Shown: positions 1 to 8,369 of the stretch, one piece after another
Position numbering within the stretch: position 1 is the stretch's first letter
Layout of the letters: each line of letters opens with the position of its first letter
Assembly: GCA_019894765.1 (NCBI GenBank)
Contig: JAGXNT010000023.1
Location: forward strand, 1-35,247
Reading direction: 5' to 3'
DNA: 35,247 nucleotides
Origin: Candidatus Heimdallarchaeota archaeon
GTDB taxonomy: Archaea > Asgardarchaeota > Heimdallarchaeia > JABLTI01
Made by a program: the position numbers and the translations under genes
Notes under the pieces: generated by a model
Told to the model about the DNA's origin: nothing
Databases searched by the model: none
The model's input: only the letters and a program-made list of their open reading frames with translations

Positions 1-936
1 GCTGTTTACAACGCAGTGAACAGAGGATATACAGAAGAAACTTGTGGTTGTCCAATAATTCCCGTAGCGGGAATCAAAGATGGGTACGTTTATTCTAAAA
101 AAGTTGATTTCAAAGGTGTCGACTCAGTTGATCTAGCAGGAGTCTTACATGATGCTGATGTTTTAATTAACTTCGCTCATGCAAAAGGCCATGGATTACC
201 AGGTTTCGGCGGAGTGATAAAAAATATTGCTCTTGGTGGGTTCGCAGCAAAAACAAGATGGAACAAAATACATGGAGTAGTGCATTACGATAAATACTGG
301 GATCCAGACAAATGCACTCCGGAACACGCAAAGAAACTAGTGGAATCTTGTCCGGAAAAATGCATTGACTACAAAGAAGACAAACATGAACTAAAAGTTG
401 GTTTCTATAATTGCAACCAGTGCTTTAAATGCCTTAAAGCTGATGAAGGTGTTGGTTCTTTAGAAATAAAGCAAGAAAATTATGATGCTTTCAGTGAGTT
501 CCAAGCAATAGCAGCAAAACTAGTTCTAGACACTTTTGATAAGAATAAAATCTTCAATTTTAATGTCGCTCTCCAAATAACTGCATTTTGTGATTGTATG
601 GGTATGCCACAACCAATTGTTGTAAATGAAATTGGTATTCTTGCCAGCAAAGATACTGTTGCTATAGAAAAAGCAACTTTAGATTTAATTAAGAAGGAAG
701 GCCTTCTTGAATCAAGTATACCACCATTTCTAAATAATGTTCAATTAAAACCAGAATTGCATCCTTTCCAACAACTCTTTGGGCACTTTAAAGATCCATA
801 TAAGATTGTTGAGTATGCAGAAAAACTAGGTATGGGTACATCAAAATACGAACTTGTTGAAATCCTTTCCCCAGAAGAAACTGCAAAAATGGAACCTCCA
901 AAAGAAAAATATGAATCAGAGCCAACATTCTTTTAG
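1..936 (+). CDS. DUF362 domain protein, 5' truncated by window edge
   Basis: The reading frame is open from base 1 (codons GCT GTT TAC AAC GCA before the first GTG at 16), so the gene begins outside the window and the true N-terminus is missing. The stretch NFAHAKGHGLPGFGG followed by IKNIALGG is the hallmark of the DUF362 family. A cysteine-rich segment (CTPEH..., then CNQCFKC) could bind an Fe-S cluster, as many DUF362 proteins carry ferredoxin-like parts. The family has no firmly established reaction; roles with Fe-S proteins and metals have been proposed. It converges with the next gene, the stops being only about 13 bases apart. Confidence 0.85.
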   Translation, partial: AVYNAVNRGYTEETCGCPIIPVAGIKDGYVYSKKVDFKGVDSVDLAGVLHDADVLINFAHAKGHGLPGFGGVIKNIALGGFAAKTRWNKIHGVVHYDKYWDPDKCTPEHAKKLVESCPEKCIDYKEDKHELKVGFYNCNQCFKCLKADEGVGSLEIKQENYDAFSEFQAIAAKLVLDTFDKNKIFNFNVALQITAFCDCMGMPQPIVVNEIGILASKDTVAIEKATLDLIKKEGLLESSIPPFLNNVQLKPELHPFQQLFGHFKDPYKIVEYAEKLGMGTSKYELVEILSPEETAKMEPPKEKYESEPTFF

Positions 937-949
937 TTGCTCTGTTCTT

Positions 950-1891
950 CTACTTTTTCTTTCTTTTTCTCTTATCTTTCTTTCTTTGTTTCTCACGAAC
1001 AATTCGTTCTTTCTTATATTTCTTTAATTTTAGACTATCTAATTGTTCATCTGTTAATTCTGGTGGTTTTAACAAAGGTTCTGGATTTTCAATCAAGTTT
1101 TTTAGTAAATCAATGGTTGGTCCTGTATATATTCCGCTAGCAATGCGATCATCAATGCTACCCTTTATTTTCATTACTTTCCTAATTTCAATTTCATCAG
1201 TTTCTTGATTAACAACTGCTGCTTTGTGGATTTTTCCGAGAATAAGTAGAACGCTTGCAGTTCCTAACTCGAATGGATGATGATAGACAGAATCTATATT
1301 GAGAGAACCTAAATGGGCTATAAAACACGAGCACCATAATGGCATATCATCAATAAGGGAATTAACTGGTATGTTATGTTCATCTGACCATCGCAAGAAC
1401 CAAAACATGAACCTAATAATCCAACGAGGCATTCCACCCCAAAAATCGATGTCTTTTTGATTGGGATTTTCTTCATGTCGAGCTTTATAGATCTGCTTAT
1501 TAACAATACTTTGAACTGTTTCCAAGGTGTCAAAAGGATCAAATTCTATCATAGCATTTACTTCTTCACTCTCTTCGGTCTTTTCTTTATTAACTACAAA
1601 TGATAATATTATTCTGTTTCGTTGCCATAACCGACGACCTGAAACAAAACGATTGACTTTTGGTCGAAGAGTAATTGTTCTTACACAAGCAGCTAGAAAT
1701 ATATGAAAGAGCGTTAATTTCTCGTCATCCTTCTTATCTTTATTGTGCTTTTCTAGAAACTTGAAAGTGCTTGTTAGATCAATTTGTAAATCAGCATAAA
1801 TGACGCTGTCATTTCTCCTACGCATAATATAAAATTCTAATTCCCGAAACTTTGATGTTTTAACTAATTCGGCATCTGGTCTTCTAGGCAT
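950..1891 (-). CDS. 2-oxoacid dehydrogenase E2-type acyltransferase-like protein, catalytic motif lost
   Basis: About 313 residues resembling the catalytic (CAT-like) domain of dihydrolipoamide acyltransferases, with no lipoyl or E1/E3-binding domain. Family-like parts are an N-terminal R-x-x-I-I/MRRR-type segment, a central VNKQIYKAR helix, an HLGSLNIDSVYHHPFELGTAS strand region and the C-terminal region around residue 260. There the canonical DHRxxDG motif reads DDRIASG, so both the catalytic His and the second Asp are absent. The last 25 residues are nearly all Lys/Arg/Glu. The ATG is preceded by AGGAG at an 8-base spacing. No E1 or E3 gene is nearby. It is probably not an active E2 acyltransferase; a scaffold or a different transferase is possible. 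Confidence 0.7.
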   Translation of the reverse strand: MPRRPDAELVKTSKFRELEFYIMRRRNDSVIYADLQIDLTSTFKFLEKHNKDKKDDEKLTLFHIFLAACVRTITLRPKVNRFVSGRRLWQRNRIILSFVVNKEKTEESEEVNAMIEFDPFDTLETVQSIVNKQIYKARHEENPNQKDIDFWGGMPRWIIRFMFWFLRWSDEHNIPVNSLIDDMPLWCSCFIAHLGSLNIDSVYHHPFELGTASVLLILGKIHKAAVVNQETDEIEIRKVMKIKGSIDDRIASGIYTGPTIDLLKNLIENPEPLLKPPELTDEQLDSLKLKKYKKERIVREKQRKKDKRKRKKK

Positions 1892-1976
1892 AATCTAATC
1901 TCCTGTTAAATTACAATATTTCATTGCAATTTGCTTTATAAATTCTCTTCAGTTTTCATAAGTTACAGGATGTTTT

Positions 1977-3374
1977 TTAGTTGTTATAAATATCAAGATT
2001 CTTTATTTTCATAACATATTTTTCAACATCAAATTTCCTTCTCAAACCATTTGCATTCATATATCTTACTTTTCCAAAAATTGGTCTTTCTCTCCAAGGA
2101 CGATCATGTTTTCCAAAACACCAAGCAACTCCTGTATAACCATTAGGATCTCGACCATCCAATTCATATTTATTATTCAAATAAATGGCTATTTCATAAG
2201 CTTGTTCAGGTGTTTCGGTCCATTCCAGTATTTTCTTTCCCCAATACATTCGCATGTAATTATGCATTTTTCCAGTAATTACCATCTCTTTTTGTGCAGC
2301 ATTCCAGTAAGAATCATGTGTTTTTGCTTGCTCAAATTCTTCCAAGGAATACACATATTCTCTTGTATCTTTGATATGATCTTCAAGTGTTTGTTCTGCC
2401 CATCTTGGAACATTCAATGTTTTGTAATTATCATATCCTTGATTATAAGTAATGAAGTTTATACTTAGTTCTCTCCTAACTATTAATTGCTCCAGATAAT
2501 CTTCTTTGGCTTGACCTTCTGTTCTCGAAATTTCTAAAGCGACATCTAATGGAGAGATTTGCCCAAAATGTATGAAAGGACTTAGATTAGATTGATAATC
2601 ATACACGGGATTATTTCTCATGGTTTCATATTTTTCTAATTTACCAGAAATAAACTTTTGTAAATTACGCTTTGCATTTGAGTAACCTCCCGTGAATCCA
2701 GAAACTTTTTTCACAGTTCTATCTATATTAAGTTCATTGAGAATTATATTTAGATTTAGAAGATTTAAACTAGTGAAATCATAATCTTTAGAGCTAAAAT
2801 TGACTTTTCTCTTATTAAGAGGAACAAGGTATTTATTCAATTTTTTATTAATTTTCGGCCTAATTGTGTACGCAGCAAATTCTTCTTTATCAGATGCATC
2901 TTCCACAGGAATAACAGCATTACTTTCAACCTGAATAACCGAACAATCTATTTTCCCGGATAAATATTGACGCCATTTCCTCTCAATTTTTAAATATCCT
3001 CTATCAACAACAACAAGAACTGCTTCTTTAGCTATTTCTAATGCTCCTTTTTCAGGTGACTTTTTTTGCACCACAAATTTAATACCCCTTCTTAGTAGAC
3101 TTGATTCTATTTGCTGTAATCCTTCTAAAAGAAAATAGTAATGTCTTTCATTAGCTTCTGGATAGGAATCAGTTAAGCCATAAAAAACAATTAATGGTTT
3201 TTGGAGCTCATTTGATTTCTCAACTGCATATTCTAAAGCATGATTAAATTCAGTTCGATTTGATGATTGCATCCAATAAACAACAAAATTACCTTTTCCA
3301 TTTATTGGTAAATTATTCAATTTCTGAATTCTTTCTGAATGAATCATTAAAATCTGGTATTTTCTTGATTTCAA
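1977..3374 (-). CDS. phr: Class II CPD photolyase
   Basis: This flavoenzyme uses light to split cyclobutane pyrimidine dimers in DNA. The length (465 aa) and motifs fit class II photolyases: VVYWMQSSNR and YPEANERHYYFLLEGL in the N-terminal alpha/beta (Rossmann-like) domain; SNLSPFIHFGQISP, VRRELSINF and WNAAQKEMV in the FAD-binding domain; and the C-terminal signature from MHNYMRMYWGKKILEW through LDGRDPNGYTGVAWCFG to HDRPW. No frameshift is seen. The reported start is a TTG about 23 bases inside a minus-strand TATA-like box (3397-3404), which would make the mRNA almost leaderless. An ATG at 3347 (MIHSERIQ) is equally compatible with family N-termini. It is divergent from heliorhodopsin. Confidence 0.96.
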   Translation of the reverse strand: MKSRKYQILMIHSERIQKLNNLPINGKGNFVVYWMQSSNRTEFNHALEYAVEKSNELQKPLIVFYGLTDSYPEANERHYYFLLEGLQQIESSLLRRGIKFVVQKKSPEKGALEIAKEAVLVVVDRGYLKIERKWRQYLSGKIDCSVIQVESNAVIPVEDASDKEEFAAYTIRPKINKKLNKYLVPLNKRKVNFSSKDYDFTSLNLLNLNIILNELNIDRTVKKVSGFTGGYSNAKRNLQKFISGKLEKYETMRNNPVYDYQSNLSPFIHFGQISPLDVALEISRTEGQAKEDYLEQLIVRRELSINFITYNQGYDNYKTLNVPRWAEQTLEDHIKDTREYVYSLEEFEQAKTHDSYWNAAQKEMVITGKMHNYMRMYWGKKILEWTETPEQAYEIAIYLNNKYELDGRDPNGYTGVAWCFGKHDRPWRERPIFGKVRYMNANGLRRKFDVEKYVMKIKNLDIYNN

Positions 3375-3537
3375 TCAATTTATCTGTTTTGTAATATTAT
3401 AAATTAAAAACAATATAATATTAACAAATTACTTCTCCAAATTTCAGAAAATCAACTGTAAGTATTAAAAAGAAGAAGAAGAATTGTCTCTAAAAGAGTA
3501 CATTTACTATTTACTTCTAAAAGGAGAGAATTGATAA
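3375..3537. promoter_or_regulatory. Divergent promoter region between photolyase and heliorhodopsin
   Basis: This 163-base AT-rich gap separates two light-related genes transcribed away from each other. On the minus strand TTTATAAT (3397-3404) sits where an archaeal TATA box would serve the photolyase. On the plus strand a GGAG (3523-3526) about 11 bases before the ATG provides a ribosome site for heliorhodopsin, and TATA-like runs lie near 3410-3420 and 3464-3470. Shared control of both genes is inferred only from the arrangement. Confidence 0.5.
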
Positions 3538-4350
3538 ATGGAAGGAATACGTGAAACACAATCAAAAGTTACTTATCCGAAATTAAGACGTTTTAATGGA
3601 ATAATGGGGGCTCTTCATTTTGTTCAAGCTACATTTATGCTAATTGCAAGCTTCGTTATCCCTGGCGTCAAAGATTTTAAATTAGATATATCAACAGATT
3701 TCAGATTTTTTGATCCGGGGCCACCTCCTGATTTAGTTCCAGATTTTACTATCATTGAAAATATTATACCATTAGCGATTTTGGCTGCAGTATTTTTATT
3801 CATATCAGCAATAGCACACTTCTTGACAGTATTACCAGGACTTAATGACTTCTACAATAGAAAATTAGGAGAAGGAATAAATTATTTCCGATGGTTTGAA
3901 TATGCTATTAGTTCATCAGTAATGATATTTGCTATCTCACTTCTCTTTGGAATTCAAAATCTAGCAGCATTAATCGCAATTGTTGCATTAAACGCTACCA
4001 TGAACCTCATGGGTTTAATGATGGAAAAACACAATCAAACAACAGAAAAAACAGACTGGACCGCTTTTATTATTGGCACTTTCTCAGGTATAATTCCATG
4101 GATACTAATTGTCATCTACCTATTTGGTTCAGGTGATGTAAGTGAAATTCCTGGATTTGTTTGGGGTATTATAGGAGGATATTTCTTCTTCTTCTGGACA
4201 TTCCCAGTAAACATGATACTTCAATACGCAAAAGTTGGCAAATGGAAAGACTATCTCTTCGGTGAACGTGGATACATTATTCTAAGCTTAGTTTCGAAAT
4301 CACTGTTAGCATGGACTGTATTTGGTGGAACATTCCAACCAAGTGGTTAA
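3538..4350 (+). CDS. Heliorhodopsin (retinal-binding seven-helix protein)
   Basis: Heliorhodopsins are retinal photoreceptors with membrane topology inverted relative to type-1 rhodopsins; they do not pump ions effectively and are thought to signal or assist partner proteins. Family signatures are the N-terminal RRFNGIMGALHFVQ, the ALIAIVALNATMN/ME stretch, GIIPWI, and the C-terminal LFGERGYIILSLVSKSLLAW. Lys254 in the last helix (SLVSKSLLAW) is the expected Schiff-base lysine. Glu121 in YFRWFEYAISSSVM is the expected counterion, and His27 and His94 match the internal histidines of the family. At 270 aa it is full length, with seven hydrophobic segments. It is divergent from a class II photolyase and followed by a terminator hairpin. 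Confidence 0.95.
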   Translation: MEGIRETQSKVTYPKLRRFNGIMGALHFVQATFMLIASFVIPGVKDFKLDISTDFRFFDPGPPPDLVPDFTIIENIIPLAILAAVFLFISAIAHFLTVLPGLNDFYNRKLGEGINYFRWFEYAISSSVMIFAISLLFGIQNLAALIAIVALNATMNLMGLMMEKHNQTTEKTDWTAFIIGTFSGIIPWILIVIYLFGSGDVSEIPGFVWGIIGGYFFFFWTFPVNMILQYAKVGKWKDYLFGERGYIILSLVSKSLLAWTVFGGTFQPSG

Positions 4351-4355
4351 AAAAA

Positions 4356-4392
4356 TGGGATTAACTATCCCAAATTATTTTTTTTATTTTAT
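4356..4392 (+). terminator. Hairpin plus T-run after heliorhodopsin
   Basis: TGGGAT (4356-4361) and ATCCCA (4367-4372) form a perfect 6-bp stem with a 5-base loop, starting six bases after the stop codon. A long T-rich run follows. This looks like the end of a monocistronic heliorhodopsin transcript. Confidence 0.6.
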
Positions 4393-4540
4393 AAATTGAT
4401 ATAATTTTTTTAGTTTCAACTTTTTCAATTTATTGAGAATGTAAAAATCAAAACATAACATATAAGATTTTCATTTTTTTTATGATATCTTGGAATGAAT
4501 TAGGTTAAATTAGAGTTCTTTTATGTATGTCCAAGAATCA

Positions 4541-5002
4541 TTAATCACAATTAAGTTTGGATAAAAAGATCTCTAAAGCTTGTGCTTTTTCCTCGGTCAA
4601 ATCGCCTTTTTCTTCCCATAATATTTCATCTTTCTTTAAGAGGTAAATATTAATCAATTTTTCAGATTTAATACCGAGTTTCTTCTTGAATTTCATTTTA
4701 TTTATGTAAGTCGTTATAGTTCTTTGTCGAGTTTTTAAATCTGGTATACCAGCTCGCATACCACCATCTATTATAAATCTCATAGCAGTATAACCTAATG
4801 CAAGAGTTGGAATCTCGTAAAATTCAAAAAATGAATGCTTTTTTTGAAGATTTGCTAAATAGTCTGTCCATTGATTTACAATATATTGCTGGTATTGTAG
4901 AAATGGAACAATAACTATATTATATTCTCCTTCAAGATCATATGGTACAATATAGTTTTTGCCTTCTAGATCTTTACCTTTAACTTCTGGAAATTTCTTC
5001 AT
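4541..5002 (-). CDS. Thioredoxin-fold protein without CxxC (possibly ATP10/AhpC-like)
   Basis: From the ATG at 5002 the protein is 153 aa: MKKFPEVKGKDLEGKNY, a beta strand IVIVPFLQYQQ, a helix with W, ELPTLALGY-like segment EIPTLALGY, then GGMRAGIPD and RTITTYINKMKF, and a final helix. The order of strands and the cis-Pro-like EIPT segment suggest a thioredoxin-like fold of the peroxiredoxin/ATP10 type. There is no CxxC and no peroxidatic cysteine motif, so redox catalysis is unlikely. An upstream in-frame codon at 5092 would add 30 hydrophobic, low-complexity residues; the shorter form matches the domain start better. The function is unknown. Confidence 0.6.
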   Translation of the reverse strand: MKKFPEVKGKDLEGKNYIVPYDLEGEYNIVIVPFLQYQQYIVNQWTDYLANLQKKHSFFEFYEIPTLALGYTAMRFIIDGGMRAGIPDLKTRQRTITTYINKMKFKKKLGIKSEKLINIYLLKKDEILWEEKGDLTEEKAQALEIFLSKLNCD

Positions 5003-5201
5003 ATTTATATAAATCTCTTTTTTTATTATAATACTAATTATAAACAATCTTAGGTTTGAGGGAATTATTTCTTTAAAAAATTCTAGTAGCAAAAAACATT
5101 AAGTAAATTAATAAAATCAATGCTTTTTTGTCATATTATTTAGAGGTTAACTTTATACTTTAGATAAATATTGTTAATTTAGTTAAAGTGGAGGTTTTTC
5201 T

Positions 5202-6137
5202 ATGACTAATTTTACAGAAAGATTACAGAAAAACAACTTTGCGTCTGATTTAATTATAGATAATAAATCGAAAGACTGTGTAATTATATTTCATGCATTT
5301 AATGCAACACCATATGAAATGCATGTGGTAGCTGATGCTATAGGAACTTTAGGAGTCGATGTTTATGTTCCATTGATTCCAAAACATGGAATTAGTTCTT
5401 CAGAGCTAGCAGAATTAAATCTTGATGAAGCTGTGGAGTGGAGTAAGTTGTATATTCAAGATAAAAGGAAGAAATACAATAGAATCATAATTATTGGTCA
5501 TTCTCTGGGTTCCGGCTTAGTTTATTCAATTGCTTCTTCGGATATTCCCATTGAAGGAGTAATCTTGACTGGTTTATCAAAAAATTTTACCCAAAGAATT
5601 CGTTTATTAACATGGTTAACAAAAATCTTCAAAATAAAATATATACCAACTAATTTTGGTCATCTTGAGAAATCCAAAGTGGTGTCAAGGGAATACTTGA
5701 ATTGGAAGAGGAAAAAACTACCAAAACAACCGGTACAACTTATGCGGGAAATGGTAGAAACAGTACCAAATAGATACGATTCATTATCCAGTATAAGTAC
5801 CCCTTTTATGTTAGTGATTGGAACTAAGGATTTTATTACACATGCTGACTATGTTGATAATTTTCTTCTTACAACAAAATCTTTGAGAAAAATAGCATTT
5901 ATCCTGAATAAGGGGAGCCATGAGATTTTTCTAGATGATTTTAAGAACATAGTTATATCCAAAATCTTGAATTTTGTGATAGAAATTTTAGCTGATAAAA
6001 CAATCAAGGAAGAAAACTTAATCGAATGTTTCGTTTTAGATGAAGATAAAGAAATTAACAAAACAAATGATTTAAGGGAAATAATTAACAAAAACAAATC
6101 AATTGTCGCATTACATAGTAAAGTTTGCTACCCATAA
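5202..6137 (+). CDS. Alpha/beta hydrolase (monoglyceride-lipase/carboxylesterase type)
   Basis: This is a cytosolic serine hydrolase of about 311 aa. The nucleophile elbow GHSLG places Ser101. Asp210 in MLVIGTKDFIT and His240 in NKGSHEIFLDD complete the catalytic triad in canonical order. The oxyanion region is FHAFNATPYEM, near residue 30. A C-terminal extension of about 60 residues follows the hydrolase core. GGAGGT lies just upstream of the ATG. The substrate cannot be read from the sequence. Because a STAY-GREEN homologue and a Rieske oxygenase follow, an ester hydrolase acting on a pigment or lipid (dephytylation-like) is a testable idea, not a conclusion. Confidence 0.85.
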   Translation: MTNFTERLQKNNFASDLIIDNKSKDCVIIFHAFNATPYEMHVVADAIGTLGVDVYVPLIPKHGISSSELAELNLDEAVEWSKLYIQDKRKKYNRIIIIGHSLGSGLVYSIASSDIPIEGVILTGLSKNFTQRIRLLTWLTKIFKIKYIPTNFGHLEKSKVVSREYLNWKRKKLPKQPVQLMREMVETVPNRYDSLSSISTPFMLVIGTKDFITHADYVDNFLLTTKSLRKIAFILNKGSHEIFLDDFKNIVISKILNFVIEILADKTIKEENLIECFVLDEDKEINKTNDLREIINKNKSIVALHSKVCYP

Positions 6138-6181
6138 TATAGAATGAAGTATAAGAAAAAACAGAATTGGATTGATATATT

Positions 6182-7060
6182 TTGAAAAAAATCTCATTAG
6201 TATCCTTGATTTTGCTTTTATTTTTAACATTAAATAACATTATTAGTCCTTACAATATACCCACGAATCAATTATATGAGTACGATGTTAAAAAAGCTGA
6301 AGTATATGTGAAACTAGATGATACTTCTTACTCTGGTAAAGGATTCGAAATTAGTAATATTAACTTTAATCAAAGAACAACAATTCAAGCATTTGTTAAT
6401 AGCTTGGGAGGGGATAATGTATTATGGACATTAACTAGTGGAGAAGCGTCTTTGGCAAAACTTGCTGATTGGAATTTAGTTGATGAGTCATCTTTATCAA
6501 GTAATATTTTAAATCCATTTAGTATAATTCAGAATTTCTTATCGAATCCAATGTTAACAACAGTAGGATTAGGTCTAATCTTTTATCCATTTCTTGGAAC
6601 AAATCGAACTATTGATTTCTTTAAGGATTTGAAAAATCAAACTCATTATCAATATACATTTTTTATCCCTAAACTTGATAATGTTCAATATGAAGCTTTT
6701 TATGAAGAAATAGATCAGTTGGTTATATTCGAATCATTAGTATCAGGTGGATTAAATCAAAACCTAACATCTCCAGAGTTTAATATTTCTTTTAAACATC
6801 ATAGTCAATTAGTTTATGACATTTCAATTGGTCTTTTATATGGATCAAGATTCTTATCAGAAGGTTCTGGTGTTTTTGAAAATAAAACAGTAGAATTTAG
6901 TTTTGAATCACATATAGAATTAAAAAACTATAATTTACCAAAACTTGTACTATCGAATGATAATTTTCTAGTAAGGTGGGTATTAATTGGAAGCAGTGGA
7001 AGCATAGTTGTTATTGTAATTACAGTATTCTTTGTAAGATATAAAAAAAGAATCCCCTGA
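6182..7060 (+). CDS. Surface protein with signal peptide and C-terminal membrane anchor
   Basis: The protein is about 292 aa and starts at TTG. The N-terminus has Lys-Lys followed by a hydrophobic stretch (signal peptide, residues 1-22). A predicted beta-rich extracellular part is followed by a C-terminal helix (about 265-286) and the tail RYKKRIP. I do not recognise the ectodomain. The stretch before the membrane helix, KNYNLPKLVL, recurs as KNYNLPSLSL in the protein encoded at 33992-34915, which has the same layout, so the two are probably distant paralogues. It lies 45 bases after the hydrolase gene and may be cotranscribed with it. Confidence 0.65.
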   Translation: MKKISLVSLILLLFLTLNNIISPYNIPTNQLYEYDVKKAEVYVKLDDTSYSGKGFEISNINFNQRTTIQAFVNSLGGDNVLWTLTSGEASLAKLADWNLVDESSLSSNILNPFSIIQNFLSNPMLTTVGLGLIFYPFLGTNRTIDFFKDLKNQTHYQYTFFIPKLDNVQYEAFYEEIDQLVIFESLVSGGLNQNLTSPEFNISFKHHSQLVYDISIGLLYGSRFLSEGSGVFENKTVEFSFESHIELKNYNLPKLVLSNDNFLVRWVLIGSSGSIVVIVITVFFVRYKKRIP

Positions 7061-7077
7061 ATTAAATACTCAGATTA

Positions 7078-7548
7078 TTATAATTCATAATCTTTCAATA
7101 TACCAAGTTGTTCAATAGTATTGAATTTTTTCCGATTTGATTTGAAATGAGCGAAAATTGGTGAGAGATTAAGGTTTGGGTTTTCTTGAATTAAGTTTTT
7201 CTCTCCAAATCTTATGGATTGAAAAACCATTTTCAAATGAGATCGAATAATATTATCTCTTAATTTAGCCCAACCAAAAATAAAACCCCCCCTTATGTGG
7301 AAGTATAAATGTAATTCCTTCTTTTCACCTTTAATCTTCCATTCCCCTAGAACTTCATCTCTCATAAATTTTGTATACAAATCTGAGATTTGTTTTTCAT
7401 TATATTTTTCTGATATTGTTAAGAAAAGATCACCAGTTTGATCAGAATGAGTTAGAGTATATTTCCGTGGTAAACTAAATTCATCTTCCTCAATATTATC
7501 GAATTTTACATGTAGTTTATTTGGTTTAAGATTACTCATCTTTGTCAA
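7078..7548 (-). CDS. STAY-GREEN (SGR) family protein, putative Mg-dechelatase
   Basis: STAY-GREEN proteins remove the central magnesium from chlorophyll a, giving pheophytin; prokaryotic homologues with dechelatase activity are known. This 156-aa protein carries the whole family core: NKLHVKF, then PRKYTLTHSDQTGDLFLTI, then YTKFMRDEVLGEW, then LHLYFHIRGG, then PIFAHFKSN and a final IEQLGILKDY. His34 and Asp36 of THSD and Asp64 of RDEV correspond, as far as I recall, to the residues important for catalysis in characterised bacterial SGR. There is no plastid transit peptide, and its length is typical of prokaryotic SGR. It is convergent with the gene at 6182 and divergent from the CopZ-N-like gene. 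Confidence 0.88.
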   Translation of the reverse strand: MTKMSNLKPNKLHVKFDNIEEDEFSLPRKYTLTHSDQTGDLFLTISEKYNEKQISDLYTKFMRDEVLGEWKIKGEKKELHLYFHIRGGFIFGWAKLRDNIIRSHLKMVFQSIRFGEKNLIQENPNLNLSPIFAHFKSNRKKFNTIEQLGILKDYEL

Positions 7549-7742
7549 GATTAATATTAATCAAAAACAAATATATAATTCTAATTATATTCCAAAACAC
7601 AAAATACTATTTGAGTAAAAAGTAACATATGTTATTTTAGTATTAATAGAAAAAAGGAAAATTGAACCTTAGTTTAATTTTTGTAATTTAAGAATATCGG
7701 GTAAAAAAACTAGTACAAGCGTTAATTATTGTTGGGATTTGC

Positions 7743-8210
7743 ATGGAAAATACAAATAATATTTTACCAATAAAACTGATAGCTCCACCTTGCCCTAATT
7801 GTAATCAAAACGGTCAGTTGGTTAGAAAATTAACTGTTAGAAGTCTATTAATACTTGAAGCAAAAGATAGAGTTTCGGATATTGCCTATTATTTGTGTAT
7901 GAGTTCTGATTGTAACGTTTCCTATTATAGTAATGTGCCAAATGAATTTTTTACAATAAATGAAGTGAAAGTACCAATTTGGTATAAAAAAGATGCTCAT
8001 CCAAAATATGCTTGTTATTGCAATAAAATTACAGATGAAGAAGTAATCAATGTAGTAAAAGAAACCGGTTTATCAGAAATGGTAGAAATTATTGAATTTC
8101 TACGTGAAAAAACCAAATGTGCATGTGTGGCAATGAATCCATCTGGTCAATGCTGCACACCATTATTCTCTGAATCAATTATTATTGGATTGCGAGAAAG
8201 ACAAAACTAA
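7743..8210 (+). CDS. CopZ N-domain-like Fe-S/zinc protein
   Basis: The protein is 155 aa. The N-terminal part has a zinc-binding CPNC plus CMSSDC; the C-terminal part has CYCNKITDEEV and CACVAMNPSGQCC, a BFD-type [2Fe-2S] pattern. This matches the N-terminal region of archaeal CopZ (zinc site plus [2Fe-2S]), but the copper-binding HMA domain is absent, so it is unlikely to be a copper chaperone by itself. It lies directly upstream of the Rieske oxygenase on the same strand, so an electron-transfer role for that enzyme is a reasonable inference. The Shine-Dalgarno site is weak. Confidence 0.75.
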   Translation: MENTNNILPIKLIAPPCPNCNQNGQLVRKLTVRSLLILEAKDRVSDIAYYLCMSSDCNVSYYSNVPNEFFTINEVKVPIWYKKDAHPKYACYCNKITDEEVINVVKETGLSEMVEIIEFLREKTKCACVAMNPSGQCCTPLFSESIIIGLRERQN

Positions 8211-8369
8211 AACACAGAAAATTTCTAAGTAGGAAAAATAATACAAAATCTTTTATTTTTTAAAAACAATTCTGTTTTTGTTCCTTATTTAAAGCTAAAA
8301 TATATAACATAGAATTTTTATAATCCTCAAACTTCTGCTTATAAATAATAACTAAACAAATAGATTGGG

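Noticed and set aside
937..1140. A plus-strand open stretch of hydrophobic residues
   Set aside because: It is the complement of the Lys/Arg-rich end of the E2-like gene; no ribosome site or family.
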